Shown here piece by piece: positions 11,180 to 22,359 of a stretch of DNA of 64,000 nucleotides; the first letter of the stretch is position 1; every line of letters begins with the position of its first letter. Location: assembly GCF_003255815.1 (NCBI RefSeq), contig NC_037673.1, positions 13,138,666-13,202,665 on the forward strand, written 5' to 3'. The position numbers and the translations under genes were made by a program. A model generated the notes under the pieces. That model was not told the DNA's origin, made no database searches, and was given only the letters and a program-made list of their open reading frames with translations. The DNA is from Theropithecus gelada. Taxonomy: Eukaryota; Chordata; Mammalia; Primates; Cercopithecidae.

Positions 11180-11730
11180 CCACTCCACCCACTAGAAATA
11201 TCAGGTGATGCTTTGGCAATTACTGCATTGCCTCTCTAAAAGTGGTAAGTTGTGCAGCCAGCTCCAGGGAGAGGCCATTTCCTGATGGTCCACACTTGTT
11301 AACATTAAAGTGTTAGTTAAGGGCAGGCCCACGGAGAAGAAACTTCCTAGGCATGCACGCTAAGAGACAAAAATGGTGAAGTATGATCTTTCGGGTACAG
11401 ACCACTGGTAAATGGAAGAAAGCCTCAGGTGGGCATGCGTGCAACTCCCTAAACACACTGCGTGCTAGGGACACGGTTAAACAGGGCACTTGATCTTCTC
11501 TTCTCTTCTCTCTCTTGGACTTTCATGCACCCAATTGAATCTCTTCCAAAAGTTCTTTTCTGTTCTAAAGACTTTTTAATACACTTCTACTCCTGCTCTG
11601 GAACTCACCTCGGCCTCTTTTTCTGCATGCTGCCTCTCAGTCAAATTCTTTCTTCTGAGGGAGCAAGGGCTGAAATTGCTTCAGACCTGTACAGATTTGT
11701 TGCTGATAACTCAGGGTAACTCGGATCTCT
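11180..11730 (+). mobile_element. ERV1-like LTR / adjoining retroviral sequence, family unresolved
   Basis: The run from about 11180 has the texture of a class I ERV LTR in plus orientation: a pyrimidine-rich R region ('CTTCTCTTCTCTTCTCTCTC'), 'CACCCAATTGAATCTC', a weak poly(A)-type region near 11578 and a U5 ending near 'TCTTCTGAGGGAGCAAGG'. I could not fix its ends or name the subfamily (MER4/PABL-like at best). Confidence 0.45.
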
Positions 11731-11939
11731 TCCACGGGTAACGAAGGGGCCTGTGCGGTGGCTTCCATTGTTAATGTTCCAAGGAAAACAGGTTGCAAGG
11801 TTTCTCAAAAGTAATTTCTGCAGCTTATGAGTGTGATATCAAAATACAATATATTTTAATTTTGAGGGTTTTTTTTTATGATTCTATTTCTCCAGTGGAT
11901 TGGAATCAAGAATAGAGACTGTGGGAAAATGAGAAAAAT

Positions 11940-12397
11940 TGAAACCAACCCAGTTGTCCCATAAACAGTTTTCTTATTTTGTTTTGATAAACATAGAAAT
12001 TGACCCTTCTTGTCTTAAAGCATGAAACATGTATTTGTTTTTTCTGAGTTCTTTCCTCAGGAAAGAACCTTCAGACCTCTCAAAAGAAAATGATAAAACA
12101 ACTGAAACTCACCAAATAATAATATCCATATAATGAGATGCCAGACCCCTCATTCATCATAACTGCTGCGTGGTCCCTCACTAGTTTCTGTTTTCTTACA
12201 CATTGTCATATTTCTTCCCTACTATATAAACCCCTAGTTTCAGTTGGTCTCAGAGATGGTTTCAACTGAACTCCCATCTCCTTGGCTATAGCACCCAATT
12301 AAAACCTTCATCCCTGGCAATACTCATCTTCTCAGTGACTGGCTTTCTGTGCAGCAAGCAGCAGGACCCAGACCAAACCCCTGGTGTTTTGGTAACA
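11940..12397 (+). mobile_element. ERV LTR, plus copy of an inverted pair
   Basis: It begins TGAAACC and ends GGTAACA. It contains a TATA box (TATATAAA, 12223-12230) and a poly(A)-type signal (AATTAAA, 12297-12303) followed by a U5-like stretch. Base-by-base comparison shows the complement of the same LTR at 13299-14077, which supports the boundaries. The family is unnamed. No primer-binding site follows, so it is probably solo. Confidence 0.75.
12223..12230 (+). promoter_or_regulatory. TATA box of ERV LTR
   Basis: TATATAAA followed by ACCCCTAGTTTCAG. The inverted copy keeps the same block (complement of CTATATAAACCCCTGG), so it is conserved between two copies. Confidence 0.5.
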
Positions 12398-13298
12398 AAT
12401 TAACTCTATTTGTCCATGCCAATGTACAGCTAAGGAATTCTAAGAATCAGAAGTTGAAGGGCCAGCATGAGTTTGTTATTTTTCCACAAGTTCTTCCAGT
12501 AAATTCAATAAAATATATTTTATAATACATTTTCAATATATAATAAAACTCTTTATTCTTCAGTGGTCATTGACTCTACCCTTCACCTGAAATGGGAAAT
12601 GGTAAGCAGAGAAAGAGAAGTGTGAAATGAAACTAGAGAGATAAAATGGACCAGATTACTAAAGAGATTTTGGTTTGGGGGACTTTTTTCTCTAGACAAA
12701 AGGAGAGAAATAAAAGTCTTTTAAGGAAGAGAATGTCATATTGTAATTGGCAATTAAAGCCATTGAGAGAACTTCTGCTGAAAGAAACCACAAGGGAGGT
12801 CAAAATCGCTGCTCCATATGGAAAACAAGCCTATGGAAAGTAATGTACTTGCAGTACTATGTGTGGAGGGCTAAGGGAGATACACTGGGCTTGGATCTGA
12901 AATGTAACTTCCCTAGGATTTTCAGTAACATTTTGTGATGATAGTTGTTATGGGATACTGTAAAATTTGAGTTTTACCTGGTTTCCTAATGCATAAAAAT
13001 GCTGACTTTCATAATAGTAATATGTTTTGAAATATAAATCAGTATGATTACAGAATATATGTTCTTGTGTACACATGTGTGGATGTGTGTGGACCTTGAG
13101 ATATGTGCATATATATGTGGCATATATATATATATATGTCTGTTTATGTGTATGTCTGTGTGCACATGGCATTTGTGTGTTTGTGTATCTTTGGCAAGGG
13201 AACGATAGAACATCCAGTTGGAAACCTGCCTGTGAAACCTTTAGTGAAGCGATTTCACTAGGTTTCTAGGTGGAAATCAAACTAATAAAACGTGACTT
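12398..13298. other. DNA between the inverted LTRs, unassigned
   Basis: No retroviral frame is recognisable. A TG/TA-rich low-complexity block lies at about 13070-13190. Open frames here are 60-75 codons and non-specific. Confidence 0.4.
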
Positions 13299-13583
13299 TG
13301 TTACTGAAACATCAGGGGTTCTGTTTCAGTGCTGCTGCTTGCCACATAGTAAGCCAATCACTGAGATGCCAAGTATTACCAAGGAAGAAGGCTTTAATCG
13401 GATGCTGCAGCTGAGGAGATGGGAGTGCAGTCTCAAATCCATCTCCCTGACTAAAACCAGGGGTTTATATAGCAGTCAAGAAATGAAAAAATGTATAAGA
13501 AAACAGGAACTGGGGAGTGGCAAGGAAGCAATCACGGTGAATGAGGCTTCCTGCAAACAATGATCTGGTTTCAGTTTTTTGAT

Positions 13584-13677
13584 ACTTTTTGTGAGAGTCC
13601 TGGAGGTCATTTCCTGAGGAAAGAATTCAGACTTTTTGTGAGAGTCCTGGAGGTCATTTCCTGAGGAAAGAATTCAG
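13584..13677. repeat. Perfect 47-bp tandem duplication (2 copies)
   Basis: Copies are 13584-13630 and 13631-13677, identical throughout, each starting ACTTTTTGTGAGAGTCC and ending AAAGAATTCAG. They lie inside the old minus-strand LTR. The plus LTR copy has only one such block. Confidence 0.97.
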
Positions 13678-13689
13678 ATAAAACAAATA

Positions 13690-13985
13690 TAATCACACCT
13701 GTAATTCCAGCACTTTGGGAGGTCAAGATGGGAGAATGATGAGAGGCTGGGACTTCAAGACCAACCTGGCCAAGATAATGAAACCCTGTCCCTACTAAAA
13801 ATACAAAAATTAGCTGGGCACAGTTGTGCAAGTCTGTAATCCTAGCTACCTAGGAGGCTGAGGCAGGAGAATTGCTTGAACCCAGGAGGCAGAGTTTGCA
13901 GTGAGCTGAGATTGTGCTACTGCAGTTCAGCCTGGGCAAAAGACCAAGACTCTGTCTCAAGATAAGTAAAAAACTAAAAATAAAA
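13690..13985 (+). mobile_element. Old Alu (J/S-like), slightly 5'-truncated
   Basis: It lacks the first ~18 bases and starts at 'CACACCTGTAATTCC'. It is well diverged. An imperfect TSD ('ATAAAACAAATATA' / 'ATAAAAACGAACAT') matches the LTR sequence on both sides. Confidence 0.93.
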
Positions 13986-14077
13986 ACGAACATTAAGTTT
14001 CAAGTTTTTAAGACTAGAAGGGTAAATCTCTATGTTTACTGAAAAGAACAGTCTATGGGACAACTGGGTCGGTTTCA

Positions 14078-16034
14078 GCCTGACTCAAAGATAGCCATGC
14101 CTTTTGTGTTTAGCACATCTCTCATTAAAATTTGGTACACGACTTGTGTGTTTTGCAATACACTAACAGGTATCTCTAGGCTTTGTATGGAAGGCAAGGG
14201 AAAGGTCCCTTATTCTGCCAATGGATTCTGCACTTTAGTATCTCCAGATTGGTTCTCAGCAAAAACCTTTCAAAAACACAGCCCATTGGAGGCTGTCTCA
14301 AAACTCATGGCTAGAATTCACATCTATCAGTGATCTTGTGGTTCTTTTGTAAAATTTCTGTGTATTTGTATACATTTGTATCTGAGTATAAGTACTCCCA
14401 CAGCAGTATCCTCTTATTACGTACATGTGTACAATTTTACCCTAAAAATAGTTTAGGCACACAAGGAAAAGAAGAAAAAACGTATGAGTCTCATAACTCA
14501 TAACATAGGGAGGCTCAGAGCAGACTCTTCAATTCCTTTCGGGAAGAGGACAGTCATTCTTCCAGGAAAAAGAAAAAGGTAGTTGATTGAGAATTATTCA
14601 ACCCAAATCATTGTTTAAAAATATTCCTCAGTGCAATGACAGAAGAAAACTTCAGGCTCTGAGGTTAGGTCTTTAAGTAATATAAATGCAAAAATTACAG
14701 TTATATAATACAATCCAAAAATAATGTAATTCAGGACTTGCAGATGGTAGTGAGTATCCGGAAAGTGGAGGAGGTGAGGCACAGGGAGAATAACCTTTCA
14801 CAACCACACTAAAATAACTTTTCATTTTTCTTCTAAACTTCACTTAAAGAAGAATAAAAAATAAAACATTTTCAAGTAGATTTTGGCATAAATAAAGCCA
14901 GTTCTTATTAAAAAAAAAATCTCAGTTCTGTTCTGAATGGTCAGATTAATTATTGGAAAGTTGGCTTCCAACTTGATGAGATTTGTGCTTACTTTGCTTT
15001 GAAAATTGACCTTTTCATTAAACAAAGTTTTACAAAGGCCAAATAAGTCCTTACAAACTTTGTTTCCAATGCATCATCACATCTGACTTGTTTGCAAATA
15101 AGAATTCTGCATACTTAGGGCCCAATTCTCTTTTATTTATACCTTTGATCTCAGCACATTTTATCTGGAGGTTTCCAAATACTACTGGCCTTATTGGATC
15201 TTACCCTAATGCTGCCTAATAACACCTAATGCCTATGTCCTACAGTCAACTGTTCCAGTGGGAAAATAATATTTACTTCTTCCTTTACAAGTGGCCACTC
15301 AGAACTGACTCATGACAGTATTCTCTATCATCTGCCCTTTGTAAACCTCCTGCATCCATAAGTAAATCTCTTATTTACTTTAGAGGATGAAACTTTAATG
15401 AACTAAAATGTCACAAATGGCTGTTCTCCTACATCTGCTATATTTGTCAGCCATTTCTCAACTTGGTCTTTATGGTTCACATTTATTCATGATTAATGTG
15501 TCTCCATTTAGTATTAGTAGAAAAAAATTCAATTTCTTCATGGGAAGATTATAAACCATCTAACTTAAAATTATTTTCATATGGAAATTCTGCCCAAATA
15601 CAAATCCCAGATAAAGCTTCACATGTCCTGTTATGTTTTTCCTTGGTGACCTCAGCCTACAGAAATTTGTGTTTTCTCCAAGTGTCTTTTGCACTTATGG
15701 CTCCCAGCATAAACTTAATCACATATATTTAAACTCTATGGTTGTTCTCTGCATTAAATTATTGCCTCAGAAGTGCTTAATCTCCTTCTCGGTAGGATCT
15801 ATATTATGCTTCCTCTGTATCCCATGAAGTGCCTAGAATACTACTCAGTAGGGGTCAAAAGTGTTGATAGATTTGATTTTGTAATGTCATAAATGGGAAA
15901 TTATAAAGAATATTTAATCTCTTCAATTATTAAATTTCAAGACTTGGGTTCCTTCTAAACAAAACTCCTGAAAATCAGAGAAAATGTAACCTGTTGATAG
16001 ACTCACTCAGCATCCACATCTTGGTGCCTTATAA
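14078..16034. other. Mostly single-copy DNA
   Basis: No named repeat or gene is recognised. The longest frame is 92 codons (14055-14333 plus), without domain features. A stretch at about 15795-15860 has a weak resemblance to L2/MIR 3' ends. Confidence 0.4.
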
Positions 16035-16137
16035 GTTAGAACGCAATCTCAGTGAGGCCAGGGATGTTGACCCTCCTGTTCACCCCTACAACATGACACA
16101 CAATTTGGGTCCTAGATAAGTGCATGTTGAATGAAAC
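16035..16137 (+). mobile_element. L2-type LINE, 3' end
   Basis: It reads like the conserved L2 terminal segment: 'CTCAGTGAGGCCAGGGATGT', then 'GGTCCTAGATAAGTGCATGT' and 'TTGAATGAA'. Highly diverged, as expected for L2. Confidence 0.6.
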
Positions 16138-16194
16138 AAAGTGAGTTGTGTCAAACAATTTCTGGGATGTTTTCCCAGTCTGTATTTCTCTTTT

Positions 16195-16611
16195 TGATGT
16201 GGTTTGTTGGTCCCTAAAAATCTCATGTTAAAATCCCACTCCCAAAGTGGTGGTGTTGGGAGGTTCAGCCTACATGGAGGCATTTGGGTTACGGAGTAGA
16301 TCTTGGACGAATGGCTGGCTGCTATTCTTACTCTCGCAAGATGAGATGAGTTCATGGGACTGGATTAGTCCTTGCCAGAAGGGGTTGTTATAAAGCTGGG
16401 ATACCCCTCAAGTTTTCTTCTTTTCACATGCATCCACCTCCCCTTTGGTCTTCTCTGTCATGTTGTGACACAGCAAAAAAGTCCATGCTAGAAGGCAGGG
16501 CCAAGCCTACGAACTTCTCAGCCTGCATAACCATGAGTTATATAAACCTCTTTCAAATAAATTACACAGTCTTGGGTATTCTGCTATAGCAACACAAAGC
16601 CGGTTAGTACA
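16195..16611 (+). mobile_element. ERVL-MaLR LTR (MLT1/MST-like)
   Basis: It begins TGATGTGGTTTG and ends GTTAGTACA. The interior has the MaLR LTR order: 'TCCCACTCCCAAAGTGGTG', 'GAGTTCATGGGACTGGATTA', 'TTATATAAACC' and 'CAAATAAATTACACAGTCTT' (poly(A) signal). No partner LTR is nearby, so it is solo. Confidence 0.8.
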
Positions 16612-17318
16612 GAACACTACTTTTCTCACCAAAGGTAAGCCCCATAGGCAGAGAAAGTCCCTTTTATTTTTGTCATAACTGACTAGACTTGTAATACATG
16701 CTTGACCTAAACCAGACAGTCAGATTCCCCTTTATTCTTGTTGAACTATTAATTTGGGGCACTGGAGCACGTAATAGGGATGAAAGCTGACAGTAGGGGT
16801 GAATTACAGGGCTGGAAGAACCACATGCTGCCATAGATACCGACGGCATAGCTCTCAGGTACGAGAAGGAGAAGACAAAGCTGATCTGTGGAGATAGGTG
16901 AAGGAGCAAACCAAGGGGAAGAGACTCATGGGGCAAGAATAGACAAGCTTTGCCCCAGGGTTCTTGTCTGGTCCTGCCTCTGATACCTCAGGAGTTTGAC
17001 TAATCCCCTGCCCTTAGTTTCCATGAATCACTTCTGGGCAGTAACAAGCCATCTCTCAGGGTTTCCTATTACTATGTCACCAAACATATTTTAGGAACTC
17101 AAAATATTACATAAATAGGTGTAATAGAGATTGAATTGAGAGGCCCATGAAGGTGCTTCTAAGTAATAGACAGAGGACTCGAACCCTGCTGTCAGTTGCA
17201 CCATAGGTTGTGAGTGAGTGCAACTTAAGAATGCCGAACCACATTACATCCATCGATGCTTCTACCTTTCAATTTTTGTCATCTGCCAGGTACCAGTCAT
17301 TCCAATGAAAAGGATTAT

Positions 17319-17431
17319 ATTCAATTCACCAAATATTTACATTCACCAGTTCACCAAAACTATTATATTCAGTTCACCAAAACTATTACATTCAATTCCC
17401 CAAACTATTTACATTCAATTCACCAAATACC
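17319..17431. repeat. 22-26-bp minisatellite, about 5 units
   Basis: Units start at 17319, 17341, 17367, 17390 and 17413. Each begins ATTCA and contains TTC(A/C)CCAAA with a TATT(T)AC-type end. Units differ by small indels and substitutions, so the array is not recent. Confidence 0.85.
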
Positions 17432-18107
17432 CAGACATTTCATCACATGTGAGGATATATCTAGACATTTATAGCATTTTTTAGTTTTCACTTAGTTTAA
17501 ATTAAATTGGTGCAGTTTCTTTTCAAATCCATTTGTAGCTCTTCACATTCATATATCACCAGATTTTATTTCCTTTATTCTGGGATCTTTCCAAACAAAA
17601 TGAAATCAAAATTATGTTTAAATAGGCTTTTCTAATCCATGCGCATGGAACACCTGTCTTTTTTATATCTGTAGAAGGCTCTCTCATTAAAAATTTAGTG
17701 TTATGATTTCATGATTTTTTTCTTCTGAACATATTAAAGCAGCTTTCTCAACAACATTTACAAGATTTTCTGGGCATATGTAAGTGTAAAAAACATGGTA
17801 CAGGCCTTGATAGAAATTAATACAGACCCAAGGGACAGAAAGCATGGCACATAGCAAAACAAACAAATAAAGCAATAGATATTATCATATCCAACTAATA
17901 TTTCAATAAACCTTTACATAATTACTTCTATGTAGTTGAAAGATACTTTGTAAGATGGAATTATAGTTGTTAAAGACTGAGAAAAAAATACATTTTGAAC
18001 TCATAACTTTTTCTATTCTTTGTCTTGTTAAGCAGCTGCAGAATGTGTTTGCTAGCCCTAATTAAACAGTATGTATAAAACTATATCTGTTACATACCAA
18101 CACTTAT

Positions 18108-18185
18108 TGCTTTATATATATACATAAATGTGCATATATATATATGTATGTATGCGTGCACGTGTGTGTGTATATATACATATAT
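18108..18185. repeat. TA/TG microsatellite
   Basis: Compound run: TATATATACATA, then ATATATATATGTATGTATG, then GTGTGTGTGTATATATAC. Confidence 0.85.
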
Positions 18186-19204
18186 TCAATATTCTCTTAT
18201 AACTTAGTCCAAGTCCAAAATACTAGTTTTGTTGATGTAGTTATCTACAATATGATCACATCATATGTTCCTCCAGGAAAACTCACATTAGAAAATGGTA
18301 GAATCCTCATTCTGACCCTGAGTTCATGTCTCAGTGTAGCATAGTGACCTAATCCATAGCATGCTAGCATTCATCCTGGTACAGGGGACCATCCACCCCC
18401 ATCCTCAGATGCACACAGGCAGGCAGGGAGCCTATACAAATTCATAGGCCAATCTCTCCCTGGTGGGAACCAACCCATCTGAGTATCCAGACTCATTTAA
18501 ATGGAGCAGAATAGTTTCATGAATGGCCAGCAGGAAGGGTGAGAGAAGAACTGGCTGACAACCATGGGAAGGGAGGAAACCCAAAAGCTTTGTTAAAATG
18601 AGGACTCAAAGAAATCAACAAACGTGCAAAAAACTACAAATAGTTTAGTTTGACTCTGTTAGAGGTTGCATGAAATGATGAATGGGAACTAAATCTAGAA
18701 ATTTAGATCAGAACCAGATTATAGACGGCATTGATTACCAGGCTAAGGAAACCAAATCTCAAACTGTACTTAAGATACCGCTGATGATTTCCAAGCAGAG
18801 AACTGACTCAGAACAACGGAAACAGGAATGGCAATATTAAATCCTATTATCATGTCATAATCATTTACACTGGGCAGAATACTGCATGAAAAATAAAGAT
18901 TAGTAAGGCATCATATTTGCATTCAGGAAGAAAAAATCGACATGCATACAACATAAAATAATGAATATCTTCATACCATAAAGTAGAAAGAATTAACTCC
19001 TTAAGGAAGGACAAGAGTGCTTTGGGGGTCATGTCAGTCCTATAATTCTTTGCTGCTGTATCCTTTTTCTTCCATTAATTGACTCTGACCCTCTATTAAT
19101 TCAGTCCTACTGCCAGTCTTCAGAAACAAATATGATTTCAGATAAAAATTATTGAATCAACTTTTACCCAATACTCTGAAGCTTAGCAAAAATCACCTTT
19201 ACCA

Positions 19205-19455
19205 CCCACATCTAATAATAGCAAACATCCATTGAGCATATGCTAGATGGCAGGCATATTTCTAATCATTTTATAAGCCTCATCTCATCCAATCTTTCCA
19301 AAAGCACTACCTGGTAAGTTCTGTTACCATTTCCCGAAGCTGAGAGATATAAAAGAAGATGCCCAAGGCTACCAAATTTATGCTCCTTGCTCCTAGTCAA
19401 CACACAACACTGCATATGACATAATTTGAAAATCTGCCTCTGACCTGGAGTCAAA
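19205..19455 (-). mobile_element. MIR SINE
   Basis: Antisense MIR pattern: 'CATCCATTGAGCATATGCTAG' type start, 'CAGGCATATTTCTAATCATT', 'CTCATCTCATCC', then 'CATTTCCCGAAGCTGAG' and 'GCCCAAGGCTACCAAATTTA', equivalent to the conserved MIR core. Very old and diverged. Confidence 0.65.
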
Positions 19456-19459
19456 AGCC

Positions 19460-20850
19460 CTCACATTGTTCCCAGTGTCTGTCTTTCCTTTGAGATCTCA
19501 CATTGTGCTCACATTTTCTCACATAGGTTCTGTCTTGTCTTGCCTGCTGTAGTCCCTGTAGCAAGACAGTCAATGCCTAAGAGAAAGAGAGCTTCATCAG
19601 CCTAGCTCTGGGAATGAGGGTATGTGGGGTAAAATCAAAACTGACCTGTAATAGAGGCTCAGAACCAGATTCAGATGTCTCTGTCTCCACACTGGTTCTT
19701 TCTCAGTCCCTGAGGCATATACACTCCTCACAGCACCAGTATTTACATTAAGTGTTCTAGCTGCAGGCCACATTCCCAGGAAATTGACCCTGAAATGCTT
19801 GGATTTGTGCATGGAAAGTTTATTGGGAAGTCACCTTTGGAAAAACACCTAAATCTTATTACCATGTCATAATCATGGGTGAGGAAATCATGGGTGAGGG
19901 AAGCGAAACACGGCAATGCAGAAATTGAGTTCTGATGCAGATGTCTTCAGATTACCTGTTTGTGAACCTAGATCTAAAAGGTCCTTTAGAGTTCTCCCAG
20001 TTGAGACAAGAGGGCAGGAGATTTGTATGCCCATTCCATTGGCTTGTCATTGGACACAGGATGCCCCATTAGGTAAGGCAGCTTCCTCGGCCAAGGTTAA
20101 TTCCTGGACAAGGACTTAACCTTTAAACTTCTGAGGCAATACTCTCTGTAGTTGGGGCAATGGTAGATCCATTCTAAAGTGGGTTCTAGATAATACACAA
20201 CAGTATTGACCTTAGCCCCTCATCGTGATTTCCATCCATCTTGAAAAAGCTTCTGGTTTGTCTCTTTTCCTACAAAAACTTAAATAAAGGAAGGTTAGCC
20301 GGCCAACTACATCCACTCCCACTGCAGCTGGTCTTAAGGCCACAATGGGTACTCATAATCTCTCTGCTACCACCCATGCTATATTTCCCAGATCTTTGTC
20401 AAAGGACTTGAAGGGCTTTGGGAACATATCTGGTGTGGTGAACCAGACTCTTATTTCCAAGGGCAATGCTTTCCTGTCCATCTGTCCTTCTCCAGGTGCG
20501 CCTGTCAGTTTTGTCCATTTACAGTCAAAAGCGAACAAGTGAGTACTAAAAGACACACCAGTGGGTTACCCAAGTGCAATATATTTTATTCCCTTTCCCC
20601 ATTGAATAATAATAGCTTTTCCTCAATTACCCCTTCAAGGAAAGAGCCTCCTTTCCTTGTCTGCTAGTCTCTTGAGACAAGGAGTCAGATGCAGCCAGGA
20701 AGCAGCCCTAGCTTTAAATTTCATAGCAGGATTCCCATTACATTCCCAAATGGAAGCATTTCTTCCTCAGAATCAGGACTATCAGATGTGAAAATCTTAA
20801 GAGTTTCATGATCAAGAAGCACAAATTTCCAACTGTGATACTGGGAGTGA
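19460..20850. other. Unassigned, possibly old ERV or LTR-derived
   Basis: GC is higher than the surroundings. Several stretches have LTR-like texture, for example a reversed AATAAA (TTTATT) near 19818, but I cannot name a family. Frames of 60-71 codons occur on both strands with no domain. Confidence 0.35.
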
Positions 20851-20854
20851 TAGT

Positions 20855-21096
20855 CCTTGGGGCTAAGGCTTCCATAACAACATACCATAAACTAGGTGGC
20901 ATGAAAAACAGAAAATTATTTTCTTACAATTTTGGAGCCTAGAATGCCCAAAGTCAAGGATCTGTCAGAGTTCAGATTCTGGTGAGGATCCTCTTTGCAA
21001 CTTGCAAATGGTCACCTCACAGTGTTCGCATACTGGAGAAAGAGGGAAAGAGAAAGAGAGAGAGAGAGAGACAGAGACAGAGAGAGGAAGAGAGAG

Positions 21097-21132
<36 letters not shown>

Positions 21133-21295
21133 CACCCTTATAAGGACACTAATCTCATCAGATTAAGGCTTTACCCTGATGATCTCATTTAACCTTAGTT
21201 AATTCCATAGAGGTCTATTTACAAGTACATCACATTGGGGGCTAGGACTGAAACATGAATTTTGGGGAAACACATACAATTCACAGTAGGGCTAC
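20855..21295 (-). mobile_element. ERVL-MaLR LTR (MLT1-like) carrying a GA array
   Basis: Antisense MLT1-type order: 'TAACAACATACCATAAACTA', 'GGAGCCTAGAATGCCCAAA', 'CTTATAAGGACACTAATC', 'GATGATCTCATTTAACC', 'TCACATTGGGGGCTAGGAC', 'CAATTCACAGTAG'. A (GA)n array occupies 21036-21130. The subfamily is not certain. Confidence 0.75.
21036..21130. repeat. (GA)n microsatellite
   Basis: About 95 bp of GA dinucleotides with sparse C, A and GG interruptions, inside the MaLR LTR. A 65-codon Arg/Glu frame that reads through it is a microsatellite artefact. Confidence 0.95.
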
Positions 21296-22359
21296 TCCTA
21301 TTCTACCTCCTTGTTCATAAGTCTTTCTCTTCTTCTGATTTCATACATAGTATCACAACATGCTCATTGATTTGTATGCATAATATATCCTAGAGGTGCA
21401 CCAATCCAGATGTCTTTTTCCATGTATAAGGGTCTCACTCCTTCACATTCTCACTCCTTTACATTCAGTGTCCTGACCTTGGCATACCAAATGGCCAAAT
21501 GTTGGGGGAGTCAACTCTCTCTGGAGCATTCTGCTCTCATAAACAAGACCTGATCTGTATCCTCATCTTCTTCTGTCCTTTGGATGTATGAATTAAGAAT
21601 CTCTCTATGTGCTACAACAACATCTCCTGTTTTTCATGCTTTGTCTTTGGAGTTATTTACCTTCAGCTTTTGATGACCTTCAATGCATTGATGATTCCCA
21701 GCAACAGCCTCCTATTCCATAAAATTACTACTTCCTCCATACCCATGAAACACCTGATAGAGTGCACATTAACATTTTCCTTTCCATTGGTATTCCACCC
21801 CAGGTCACCAGCAGTGAAAGTTGAATGTCTACACCACACCTGCCATGACCAATAAGGGCTTCTTTCACAAGTAATAATGTTTTAACTGCCAGACAGTAAC
21901 TGGGTAATCCAGCTTGAAAAATTCATTTCAGAGTCAGCCTCCTATGACAACAGAGGTTGGCACCAACTGTCATAAACAAGATTCCTGGAAAACAGATACA
22001 CTGAGTCTCTGAAATTTGTGTGCAAATGGTTACTTAGGAGCAGAGGTGAGGAGAATAGGATTGGGCAGGTAGAGAGATTGTACTGTGATTAAATTTCAAT
22101 GGGGGCCTCAACTGGATATTATGGAGAGCTCTGGAGCTGGAAATTCCTTGGCTTGCTTCCACTGAGACAAGGAAGCCATGTCTTTTTACTCCTACATCAA
22201 GTTATTGATTACAGGCTACCCCCAGAAAGCAGGCATAAAATCAGGCAAAGCACTATTCCTTCAGCTGAGAGTAGTTCCTAGAGAAACGAAACTGTGAGCA
22301 GTCAGCTGACAAAACAAGACAGACAAGAAAAGCAGTTGTGAGACTGACTGCCTAATTCC
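21296..22359. other. Unassigned, possibly old LTR-derived
   Basis: No frame above 82 codons and no domain. 22000-22330 has the texture of an old LTR or DNA element ('GGAGAGCTCTGGAGCTGGAAA', 'GATTACAGGCTACCCCCAGAAA') but I cannot assign it. Confidence 0.35.

Larger units (their letters stand above)
13299..14077 (-). mobile_element. ERV LTR, minus copy, split by an Alu
   Basis: The minus strand reads TGAAACC (from 14077) through an AATTAAA-like signal ('CCGATTAAAGCC') to TTCAGTAACA (13299). It aligns along its length to the plus copy at 11940-12397. The Alu at 13690-13985 interrupts it, and LTR homology resumes cleanly beyond the Alu ('CAGTTGTCCCATA' complement at about 14050-14065). A 47-bp perfect tandem duplication at 13584-13677 is private to this copy. 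Confidence 0.75.
16612..19204. other. Mostly single-copy DNA with small tandem repeats
   Basis: It holds the minisatellite at 17319-17431 and a TA/TG microsatellite at about 18108-18185. No gene or named mobile element is recognised in the rest. Confidence 0.4.
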
